This document shows positions 34,931 through 42,339 of a DNA stretch of 64,000 nt, piece by piece. Below the pieces are notes generated by a model. It was not told the DNA's origin, did not search any database, and was given only the letters and a program-made list of their open reading frames with translations. Each line of letters opens with the position of its first letter. The stretch's first letter is position 1. The stretch is from JAXMAF01 sp046350555 (GTDB lineage: Bacteria > Planctomycetota > Phycisphaerae > Phycisphaerales > SM1A02). The stretch spans positions 13,699-77,698 of the forward strand of contig JAXMAF010000025.1 in the NCBI GenBank assembly GCA_046350555.1, written 5' to 3'. The position numbers and the translations under genes were made by a program.

Positions 34931-36018
34931 AGAACGCCAATTCGGAGCGCCCCCGCCCTTCGGCCCCGATCCGCCTGGGCAAGGTGCTCGTCATCGCCCT
35001 CGCGGCCGTGCTGGTCGTCGTCGCGTACGCGTGGGGCTGCGGAGCGTTGTGGTGGTCGCCGCTCCGCCCGGCGTGGCTGCGCGGCACGGCGCTCGCCATC
35101 CTCCTCGTCGTCGGGCTGGCGATCGCCCTGCGGTGCCGCGGTGCATCCCGCTGGGCGCTGCTTGCGGCGCTCTGGCTCGTCCCGTTCGCGTGGTTCTGGT
35201 ACGCCCCGGCGACCAACGACGCGGACTGGACCCCGCCAACGCGCGTCGCTCCGATCATCGAGGTCGACGGGGACCGCTTCACCGTCCGGAGCGTGCGCGA
35301 CTTCCACTGGAGGAGCGAGGACGACTTCGACGAGCGGTGGGAGGAGCAACGCTACGACCTCTCGAAGCTGCGCACGCTCGATCTCTTCCTGAGCTACTGG
35401 GGACCAACGCTCATCTGCCACACGTTCGTGAGCTTCGGCTTCGAGGATGGCCGGCACCTCGCGATCTCGGTCGAGGTGCGCAAGAAGAAGGGCGAGGCCT
35501 ACGCCACCGTCCCGAGCCTCTTCCGTCAGTTCGAGCTCGTCTACGTCTTCGCCGAGGAGCGCGACATCGTCGGCGTGCGCACCAACGTTCGGAAGGAGAC
35601 CGTGCACCTCTTCCGCCTGCAGGCGCCCCCCGCGGGAATCCGCGGGCTGCTGGTCGAGTACATCGATCGAGCGAACCGTCTCGCGGCGCATCCGGAGTGG
35701 TACAACGCGGTCACCAACAGTTGCGGCATCAACATCATCCAGAACGCCTGGGCCGGGGGCTCGTCGCGTCCGATCTCATGGCGGCTTCTCTTCAACGGCC
35801 AGTGGCCTCGATACGCCTACGAGAACGGGCAGCTCGACTCGAGTCAGCCCTTCGACGTCATCTTCGCGCGAAGCGTGATCAACCCGGCGGCGGAACGGGC
35901 CGGGTACTCGCCGGAGTTCTCGCAGGCGATCCGCGAGGGAGTCATCGAGACGTACACCGTGCCGGAGAAGTACGACCCGACGCGCGCTCCCGAGCTCCCG
36001 ACGGGCTACAGGCCGTAG
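34927..36018 (+). CDS. DUF4105-like (Lnb N-terminal periplasmic type) membrane protein
   Basis: 363 residues; the ATG overlaps the patatin stop by four bases. Three hydrophobic segments lie in the first 100 residues: VLVIALAAVLVVVAYAWGCG, GTALAILLVVGLAIALRC and WALLAALWLVPFAWFWYAP. The rest is soluble and probably periplasmic: DFHWRSEDDFDERWEEQRYD, LLTxxF-like LFLSYWGPTLICHTFVSFGF, YATVPSLFRQFELVYVFAEE and WYNAVTNSCGINIIQNAW. The latter resembles the Asn-Cys motif of DUF4105/Lnb domains, which are papain-like. The Cys in NSCGIN may be catalytic. Coupling to a phospholipase suggests lipoprotein or lipid turnover. Confidence 0.75.
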   Translation: MKNANSERPRPSAPIRLGKVLVIALAAVLVVVAYAWGCGALWWSPLRPAWLRGTALAILLVVGLAIALRCRGASRWALLAALWLVPFAWFWYAPATNDADWTPPTRVAPIIEVDGDRFTVRSVRDFHWRSEDDFDERWEEQRYDLSKLRTLDLFLSYWGPTLICHTFVSFGFEDGRHLAISVEVRKKKGEAYATVPSLFRQFELVYVFAEERDIVGVRTNVRKETVHLFRLQAPPAGIRGLLVEYIDRANRLAAHPEWYNAVTNSCGINIIQNAWAGGSSRPISWRLLFNGQWPRYAYENGQLDSSQPFDVIFARSVINPAAERAGYSPEFSQAIREGVIETYTVPEKYDPTRAPELPTGYRP

Positions 36019-36130
36019 CACCCGGGGGTTACGATGGCGTCGAAGCGGCCGGCGCAATGGCCGTTCGACAACCGTGCAGGATCGACGTCAACCTCGTCAG
36101 CAACCAACCAACGCAAGGAGTCATGAAATC

Positions 36131-36745
36131 ATGCACCTGAAGACCGCCGCGCTCGCAACATGCCTCGTGGCTGCGGGCCTGAACGGCTGTTCGGAAACGA
36201 AGACCACGACGACGGCCACGCCGACCGTGCCCATGAGCGGCGAGCCCGGCGTCAAGATGCAGGTCAGTCCCGCCGTGCGCGCGATGGCGAACAATCCAAC
36301 ACCGCCACCGAACGCCAAGCAGGCGACGTCGATCGGGAAGGGTCCCCTCAGCGTCGACACCAAGAACTCGCCGACCGACACCGACTCCGTCTGGGTCCAG
36401 CAGATCGACCTCAATGGCGACGGAACCGCCGAGACCGCCGATGTGCTCTGGGACGACGAGGACAAGGTCCTCTTCCTCTACGGCGAGGGCGACTTCTTCT
36501 GCCGCAACGGCGGTGTCGGCCGAGGGGCGATGCTCGTCGCGCTCAACGGTCCGGCCAATCCCAGGAACCGGCCGGTCGGCTCGGGCTTCTTCGCGGTGCT
36601 GCTCGACGAGAGCGAATGCAGCGCCCACGCGGCCGGCATCTGGGGATGCAAGTTCGACGCCAACGGCAACGTGACCGCGTGCGGTTGGGTGACGATCGAC
36701 GCCACCAAGGACGACCTGATCATCACGGAAGGCGTGGCGAACTGA
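36131..36745 (+). CDS. Small lipoprotein of unknown function
   Basis: 204 residues from the ATG at 36131. AAGGAG lies 10 bp upstream (36115-36120). A nearer ATG at 36123 gives only a five-codon frame. MHLKTAALATCLVAAGLNGC is a lipoprotein signal with lipobox LNGC. A Thr/Pro-rich spacer precedes a compact domain with WVQQIDLNGDGTAETADVLW, an EF-hand-like loop, and FFCRNGGVGRGAMLVAL, then CGWVTIDATKDDLIITEG. Four cysteines in the mature part may form disulphides. The family is unknown to me; it is followed by a strong hairpin. Confidence 0.7.
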   Translation: MHLKTAALATCLVAAGLNGCSETKTTTTATPTVPMSGEPGVKMQVSPAVRAMANNPTPPPNAKQATSIGKGPLSVDTKNSPTDTDSVWVQQIDLNGDGTAETADVLWDDEDKVLFLYGEGDFFCRNGGVGRGAMLVALNGPANPRNRPVGSGFFAVLLDESECSAHAAGIWGCKFDANGNVTACGWVTIDATKDDLIITEGVAN

Positions 36746-36756
36746 ACGTCCTTGGG

Positions 36757-36789
36757 CGGCTCCGTGGCGGCGTCGCCGCCACGGAGCCG
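36757..36789. terminator. Strong hairpin between convergent genes
   Basis: A near-perfect inverted repeat, CGGCTCCGTGGCGGCG and its complement, with a 1-nt centre (16-bp arms). It lies 11 bp past the stop of the plus-strand gene at 36745 and 10 bp from the stop of the minus-strand gene at 36800. No T-run follows. It fits a bidirectional terminator. Confidence 0.7.
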
Positions 36790-36799
36790 ACGATTCGAC

Positions 36800-39232
36800 T
36801 CACCGCCGGAAGCCACCGAAGCGGGCGCCGCCGCCGCCCCACGAGCGGCCGCCACCGCCCCATGAGCGATCGTCGTCGCCCCACGAACGATTGCCGCCGC
36901 CACCCCAGCCGCCCGAGTTGCGCGCCCACGAGTCGCTGTTGAGACCCGACTGCACGTCGGAGTGGTTCCAGTTGTCCTGCCAGCCGCCCGACGAAGGACG
37001 CTGGTTCATCGAGTTCTGCCAATTCGCGCCCGCGCTCTTGGCGTTCCAGTCGCCCTTCCAGTTGTTCTGCGCCTCGCTGGCGGGGCTTTGCCAACTCTGG
37101 GTGTTGGCCGGACGGCTGTACGCTCCGCTGGTCGTCGGCTTCTGCGTCGGCGTGTCCTGCCACCCGCTGCTGCCGTTGTACTTCTGCCAGGTCCCGTCGT
37201 TGCTGCGGTAGACGTTGCCGTCATGGCCGGCGTAGACGTCGCCGTTGCTCGCCTTGGCGACGGAGTTGTTGCCGGGGCCCTTGGCGCCTTCGACCCACTG
37301 TCCCGAAGAATTGTCCGCCGCGCCGCGGGTGACGCCGGTTGCGTTGTTCGTGTAGTGCTCGCCCTGCGCCCACTTGCCGCCCTCCGACATGGTCGTGCCG
37401 CCCCACGAGCCATAGCCGTTGGATGCCGTGGCGTGCGACCCGTATCCGCCGCTCCACGGGTTGTAGGCCTGGTGGATGCTGCCCGAGCCATAGGCGCCCG
37501 ATCCATACGCCGATCGCGAATAGGTTCCGGTCGACGGGTTGTACGACGCGCCCCAGGTGCCGCTGGCGTGCGGTCCGTACCAGCTTCCACTCGCCGCATA
37601 GCCGCAGTAGCCGCCGTGGTACCACGCGCCGCAGCCGTACGAGAAGTAGCACGGCGAGCAGCAGCTCCAGCAATCGTTGCTGGCGAGGATCGCGCCGGTC
37701 AGCATGCCCGCGCCGAACATCAGCGCCCCGGTCGCCGCCACGTACTCGCCGCTGTAGCCACCCGTGTAGCCGACCACGACGGTCGTCGGTGTCGCGTCGT
37801 AGACCTGCACGTACGTGACGTTGTAGAGCGGACACGACGGCGGGATCGTGTAGATCACGCTCGGCACCGACGTGCAGACGGCCCACGGACCCGTCGCCGT
37901 CGGCGCGACGAACCAGACGCCTCGATAGCAGCAGTAGTACTGACCGTTCGCGGAGACGACCTCGTACGACGTGTTCGCCGCGTACTGCATCGACGTGCCC
38001 GCGATCGGCTGGAACTGGGGCGGTCCGGTGTAGGCGACGTTGACGCTTGCGTCGGCGATGTTGATCGTGGCCTTGTGCGGAACCTGTGCGAGGAGCACCG
38101 CGTCGGACGCCTCCTGCGTGCCCGGAACCGATGCCAGCACGAAGCTCATCGGGCTGCTCTCCGGGATCCTGGCGAACTCGGCCGGCAGCGACTGGGACGC
38201 GGCCACCCAGGGCCCCTGGAGGTTCGGCGCGCTGAACCATCGCCCGGCCACCAGGTAGTAGAGCGTGTTGTTGGAAAGGTCGAAGAAGAGCGGCATCGGC
38301 GGATTGCTGACGTACATCAGCCGCGTGCCGGGAATCGCCGTGTAGCTCGGAGCGCCTTGCGTGACGATGAGCTCGGCCGGCGACGTGCTCGCATAGACGC
38401 GCGGCACGACGGCAAAGGGCTGTCCGGGAACGTTGGCCTGCACGTCGGCGAAACCTTCGCTGGGCAGGTTCGAGAAGTCCGCGGGGAGCTGCCCCGCGGC
38501 GGTCCACGGGCCGTTCAGCGGATCGGGCGCGGTGAGCCAGGAGTTCCCGTCGAGCAGGTAGCACTGGGATGTCACGTTGTCGCGGAAGAGCGCCCAGTTG
38601 GTGTTGACCGCCATGCTCAGTTGCGTGCCGCTGACCGGCTTGAACTGCGGCTGGCCCATGAAGATCAACATGATCGCCGGCGAATCGCTGTGGTAGATCG
38701 GCGGGGGCTGCATGCTCACGTCGACCGTCCGCGGCTTCGGCGCGTCGTGCATGGAGGAGAGCACCTGGGTGAGCCAGAGCTCGATCGAGGGGCGCGTCGG
38801 AAGCAGTTCAAGGACGAGCGCCTGCAACGGCGCCGCCTGTGGTCCCGAGAGCGTCGGGAAGTAGACCGCCGGCTGGAGGTTCGTCATGACCACGGTGCTC
38901 TTCTCGGAGTTCACCGCCGTGTCGGCCTGCACCGCCACCACGCCATAGGTCGGCTCGCTCGCCCCCGACGGCGTCACCGCGATCGCCGAGCGGAACTTGA
39001 TCGTCCTGTGATCCTTCCATGCGTCGACCTGCGGCTGGTACATGACCACGGTGCTGCCGTCCTTGGTGAACGTACGCGGCCATGCCAGGTCGTCGGGTGT
39101 CCCGGGTTGTCCATTTCCGGAGCCTCCGGCGAGCGCACCGCCGTCCTGGGCCTTCGGGCCACAGCCCACGATCGAGGCCAAGGCCACCAGCGTCGCAAGG
39201 AGGACCACAGCGGCGCTCCTCGGTCCATGCAT
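36800..39232 (-). CDS. Large lipoprotein with repeated G-P-W modules
   Basis: 810 residues when started at MHGPRSAAVVLLATLVALAS, giving a signal peptide with lipobox SIVGC. The middle holds at least three related modules of about 95 residues with the pattern LF..G..YYL..G.W..AP...GPW..A: WLTAPDPLNGPWTAAGQLPA, RWFSAPNLQGPWVAASQSLP and VWFVAPTATGPWAVCTSVPS. These resemble an uncharacterised bacterial family often labelled carbohydrate-binding. A hydrophobic GYSGEYVAATGALMFGAGML and a Cys/Tyr-rich stretch follow. The last 250 residues are Gly/Ser/Asn/Trp-rich and probably disordered. It is likely an outer-membrane or surface protein; the function is unknown. Confidence 0.8.
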   Translation of the reverse strand: MHGPRSAAVVLLATLVALASIVGCGPKAQDGGALAGGSGNGQPGTPDDLAWPRTFTKDGSTVVMYQPQVDAWKDHRTIKFRSAIAVTPSGASEPTYGVVAVQADTAVNSEKSTVVMTNLQPAVYFPTLSGPQAAPLQALVLELLPTRPSIELWLTQVLSSMHDAPKPRTVDVSMQPPPIYHSDSPAIMLIFMGQPQFKPVSGTQLSMAVNTNWALFRDNVTSQCYLLDGNSWLTAPDPLNGPWTAAGQLPADFSNLPSEGFADVQANVPGQPFAVVPRVYASTSPAELIVTQGAPSYTAIPGTRLMYVSNPPMPLFFDLSNNTLYYLVAGRWFSAPNLQGPWVAASQSLPAEFARIPESSPMSFVLASVPGTQEASDAVLLAQVPHKATINIADASVNVAYTGPPQFQPIAGTSMQYAANTSYEVVSANGQYYCCYRGVWFVAPTATGPWAVCTSVPSVIYTIPPSCPLYNVTYVQVYDATPTTVVVGYTGGYSGEYVAATGALMFGAGMLTGAILASNDCWSCCSPCYFSYGCGAWYHGGYCGYAASGSWYGPHASGTWGASYNPSTGTYSRSAYGSGAYGSGSIHQAYNPWSGGYGSHATASNGYGSWGGTTMSEGGKWAQGEHYTNNATGVTRGAADNSSGQWVEGAKGPGNNSVAKASNGDVYAGHDGNVYRSNDGTWQKYNGSSGWQDTPTQKPTTSGAYSRPANTQSWQSPASEAQNNWKGDWNAKSAGANWQNSMNQRPSSGGWQDNWNHSDVQSGLNSDSWARNSGGWGGGGNRSWGDDDRSWGGGGRSWGGGGARFGGFRR

Positions 39233-39361
39233 CGTCGAGCGTGCGGCGGAAGGATCGGCGTGAAACGGGCTTGGGGTGAATGAGGCGTGCATGAGGTGCA
39301 AGCGTTCCATGGCGATCATCGTATCTCGCGCCCCCGCTGGCGACGCCGCGCTCGGCGCATG

Positions 39362-39392
39362 AAAAACGGCGGCGGGCCTTCGCCCGCCGCCG
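39362..39392 (-). terminator. Rho-independent terminator of the OmcB-like gene
   Basis: On the minus strand an 11-bp GC-rich stem (CGGCGGCGGGC with its complement) and a 4-nt loop are followed directly by TTTTT. The hairpin starts about 40 bp past the stop of the gene at 39432-41111. It also sits inside the upstream region of the next lipoprotein gene. This is one of the few hairpins in the window with a real T-run. Confidence 0.82.
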
Positions 39393-39431
39393 CCGAACAT
39401 TCTGGATTCACGACACGACCGATCTCGACGA

Positions 39432-41111
39432 TTACTTGTACAGGTTCGTCGACTCGGTCTCCTCGACCGTGGAGATGATCTGATCGCACTTCATCGTGAT
39501 CTTGAAGAGGATCTCGCCCGGCGCGGTCGCCTTGGCCACGACGCGCCACTCGGCCTTGCCACCGACCGGCAGGCTGGCGAGCGGGGCGAAGGAGATCGTC
39601 GAACCCGTCGAGGTCGTCGACGTCGCGCCGCCAGCGGAGCTGAAGAGCTCCTCCCTCGGCAGCGCGCAGTTGATCTTGACGTTCGTCAGGGTCACCGAGC
39701 CCTGGTTGGTCACGGTGATGACGTACGTCGTCTCCTTGCCGACCTCGAGCGGGTCGTTGATGTCGATGCACTCGAGCAGCACGGCCGGGATGCCCTTGAC
39801 CTCGACCGAGCAGTTCGTCGCGTTCGGCTCGGCGCAACCGCACGTCGCCGTGGCGCTGCAGTTGAGCTGCCCGATGTCCTTCGCGCTCAGCACGACGTTG
39901 GCGGTCGCGGTGCCGCCGGGGGGCAGCGTGCCGAGATCCCACTTGATCGAGCCGCCCGCGGGCGAAACGTTGTTCGACGCGCTCACGAACTGCGCGTTCG
40001 GCGGAAGGGCGACGGTGAGCTGCGTGCTGTTGCACGGGAAGTCGCCGACGTTCTTGACCGTGTACTTGAAGCCGACCTGCTGGTTGATGTAACCGGCGGG
40101 CGTGGGCTCGCAGGTGACGACGAGCTTCGGCTGCTTCACCATCGTCGAGGTCTTGTTCGACGTCGCGGTGATGTTGCCGTCGGCCGAGGCGGTCGCGGTG
40201 TTGTCATACCGGCCGGTCTTGTCGGCCTTGGCGCTCGCGGTGACGGTCTTCGACTCGCCCTGGGCGAGCGGGCCGACCGGCAGCGTGAGCGCGCTCTGTC
40301 CGTTCACGGTCAGGCCGGACGGAAGCTGGTCGCTGACCGTCACGTTCGCGAGGTTGCCCGAGCCGGCGTTCTTGACGGTGAAGCTCAGCGGGATGTTGTC
40401 GCAGATCGACACCTCCGCCGGAGCGTTCTTGGTGATCTCGAGGCGCGGATCGACGACCTCGGTCACGGCGCAGTGGTGATTGTTGTAGTCCGCGACGAGG
40501 CAGTTGCCGGCCTCGCCGACCGAGCCCGACTTGGACGTGATCTTGATGACCTTCGTCTCGTGCGGACCAAACTCGCCCAGATCCCACGCGTAGCCGCCGC
40601 CCGGGCCCTGCATCGCCTTCGGCGTGCTGTCGACGATCGTGAGGTTCTTCGTCGACTTGTCGGCCACGATCACGTCGGAGAGCGGCGCGTTGCCCATGTT
40701 GTGGACGTGCACCTCGTGGGTGAACGTCTGGTTCGCGCGAACCTGCTTCGGCATGAGCTGCCAGACCTGGAGACCGCTCGTGGCAGGGTCGCCGGTGGGC
40801 AGGTACATCATCGACGCGTTCATGTCCGGCGGGATGTTCGGGGTATAGCCCGCACCGCTCGCCGCCATGGGGGCCCGCGGCTGCGCCGCCGGAGCCGCGG
40901 AAGGCGCAGCGGTCGGAGCCGCGGCAGCGGCCGGGGCCGACCTCGGAGCGGGGGCGGCCATCGCGCCAGCACCAGCATCCGAAAGGCTGCGCGGAGCATC
41001 GCCGCGCATGCCGCGGTCGACGCCAGGATTCACACAGGCGAACAGGGTCAGGCATGCCGCCGGGAGGGCGGCATACATCACGGAACGGATCAAGGGCGTT
41101 GTCTTGTTCAT
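39432..41111 (-). CDS. DUF11-repeat lipoprotein resembling chlamydial OmcB
   Basis: 559 residues from the ATG at 41109-41111. SVMYAALPAACLTLFAC is a lipoprotein signal. An Ala/Pro-rich linker precedes about four DUF11-type beta modules: TFTHEVHVHNMGNAPLSDVI, IPLSFTVKNAGSGNLANVTV, VGFKYTVKNVGDFPCNSTQL and TTYVITVTNQGSVTLTNVKI. Wording such as LLECIDINDPLEVGKETTYV and CSATATCGCAEPNATNCS is very close to the large cysteine-rich outer-membrane protein OmcB of Chlamydiae, which cross-links the envelope by disulphides. It carries about a dozen Cys. A structural cell-wall role is inferred. A promoter lies upstream and a terminator downstream, so it is likely transcribed alone. Confidence 0.85.
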   Translation of the reverse strand: MNKTTPLIRSVMYAALPAACLTLFACVNPGVDRGMRGDAPRSLSDAGAGAMAAPAPRSAPAAAAAPTAAPSAAPAAQPRAPMAASGAGYTPNIPPDMNASMMYLPTGDPATSGLQVWQLMPKQVRANQTFTHEVHVHNMGNAPLSDVIVADKSTKNLTIVDSTPKAMQGPGGGYAWDLGEFGPHETKVIKITSKSGSVGEAGNCLVADYNNHHCAVTEVVDPRLEITKNAPAEVSICDNIPLSFTVKNAGSGNLANVTVSDQLPSGLTVNGQSALTLPVGPLAQGESKTVTASAKADKTGRYDNTATASADGNITATSNKTSTMVKQPKLVVTCEPTPAGYINQQVGFKYTVKNVGDFPCNSTQLTVALPPNAQFVSASNNVSPAGGSIKWDLGTLPPGGTATANVVLSAKDIGQLNCSATATCGCAEPNATNCSVEVKGIPAVLLECIDINDPLEVGKETTYVITVTNQGSVTLTNVKINCALPREELFSSAGGATSTTSTGSTISFAPLASLPVGGKAEWRVVAKATAPGEILFKITMKCDQIISTVEETESTNLYK

Positions 41112-41225
41112 GTCAGAATGCTCGTCATGCGCTGCACACGGTGACTGTGGAGGACCGTCCTCCGCGGCCTTCAGACGCATGGCCGAACCAGCCGAGGGGA
41201 CGTCTCGGCCCGCGTGCTAGCACGA

Positions 41226-41253
41226 ACACTACAGAAACCTCTGATTCTGTCAA
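41226..41253 (-). promoter_or_regulatory. Putative promoter of the OmcB-like gene
   Basis: The minus strand has a perfect -35 TTGACA (41248-41253) and, 16 bp on, TAGTGT (41226-41231; three to four of six consensus). Transcription would start near 41220, about 110 nt before the ATG. The rest of the 499-bp gap 41112-41610 holds a diverged R2 copy (41348-41444) and no gene. Confidence 0.45.
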
Positions 41254-41347
41254 GTCCGGGAAAGGACGCCGGACGCGGGGGATCGCCCCTGGGAACCGGC
41301 CACGACCATCATGTTTCGCGCGCAATGGGTGGCGGATGGGTCGAGGA

Positions 41348-41444
41348 CGCGTTCCGGCTCATCCTCGCGCCCGACCAACCGCCCAGTCCTGCCCATGGAT
41401 GTCGCTGCCGGAAGAACTCGAACGCATGGAGGTCTTCCGGAGTC
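41348..41444 (-). repeat. R2 dispersed intergenic element, copy D (diverged)
   Basis: The most diverged R2 copy. Recognisable blocks are CCTCGCGCCCGACCAACC, CTCGAACGCATGGAGGTCTT and CCGGAGTC. Unlike the others it does not lie just past a stop codon of a gene on its own strand; the nearest genes both start here. Confidence 0.6.
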
Positions 41445-41610
41445 AGTTGAAGTCGGCGATGCCCTTCGACGATCCCTGGGACCGCGTGCGCCGGCGACCT
41501 GCGAACGGCCTCGCTGGCCAACCTTCCTTGCATTGCCGGACCGACCGATCCAAACAAAGCGCGAACTGAAATGGCGTGCCATCGGTGCGGCGCGCCGGTA
41601 CGCTACGGCC

Positions 41611-42173
41611 ATGGCCGATGCCCGCTCCGGCGCCTCGCGGAAGACCGTCAAAGGCGAACTCAAGCATGTCGGGCGCGGAGGCCGCGTCGCGTTCTGGTTG
41701 GCCGCCCTCGTGGTGCTGGGCGGCGCCGGACTGTGGTGGTACGAGCATTCGAGGAACGACGCCGCGCCAGCGAGCAGCGCTCGTTCGGTGGATCCCTCGA
41801 TGGTGACCGGCTTCGCGAGGCGAAGTCCGGCGCAGCACCGGGAAGCGGCCCCGCCGCGGACGTCGTGGCGGGGCCCGCCATGAGCCGGGATCGGCATGGC
41901 TTCATCGCCGCGTTCGCCATCGGTTCCTGTCCGCCTTCATCAAGTGGGGCCTCTGCTGCTTGGGATCGTCGCCATCGGCGTCTACCTGCTTCAACGAACC
42001 GGCGCTGCATCGACGTGAATTGGGCGACGGTCGAGTCCCAGACCGGCTTGAACCCGAAGCGGATCAAGTCGCAGACGGATTCCTTCTCGAAGTTCATCAC
42101 CGGCTTGTTGCCTTCGGGCACCAGCGCCGCCGCAGGGTTGTGGTCGGGCTTCCGGCTGCGAGTGTCGATCTGA
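41611..42173 (+). CDS. FUN14-domain membrane protein, reading frame disrupted in this sequence
   Basis: The start MADARSGASRKTVKGELKHV and a transmembrane stretch VAFWLAALVVLGGAGLWWYE are in one frame. Then, in other frames, come HGFIAAFAIGS, FIKWGLCCLGIVAIGVYLLQ and NWATVESQTGLNPKRIKSQT, ending TSAAAGLWSGFRL with the stop at 42171-42173. FIKWG...GIVAIGVYLLQ...(I)NW..VE and the final G-F motif are the FUN14 signature, a small family of helical membrane proteins. Three or four indels between 41820 and 42005 break the frame. Probably intact in the organism. Confidence 0.62.
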
Positions 42174-42204
42174 ACGCACGCCGCCTCCCTCACAACCTCA
42201 TACC

Positions 42205-42300
42205 GATTCCAGTGAACTCCATCCGTTCGACCCCTCTTGCCCACAGCGGCGTCTCGCGGCGGAATTGGGTTGGGTGGGGTGCGAGGATCAACGGGGACGC
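42205..42300 (+). repeat. R2 dispersed intergenic element, copy E
   Basis: The only R2 copy in plus orientation. It begins 31 bp past the stop of the plus-strand FUN14-like gene, so it keeps the same orientation relative to the gene before it. Blocks: GATTCCAGTGAACTCCAT, CCGTTCGACCCCTCTTGCCC and GGAATTGGGTTGGGTGGGGT. Confidence 0.85.
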
Positions 42301-42339
42301 GTATCGAGCTCACTTCATTCCCCCCAGAGGAGACTCTCC

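Noticed and set aside
36123..36140. ATG at 36123 as the lipoprotein start
   Set aside because: Although it is closer to the AAGGAG, it is out of frame and stops after five codons.
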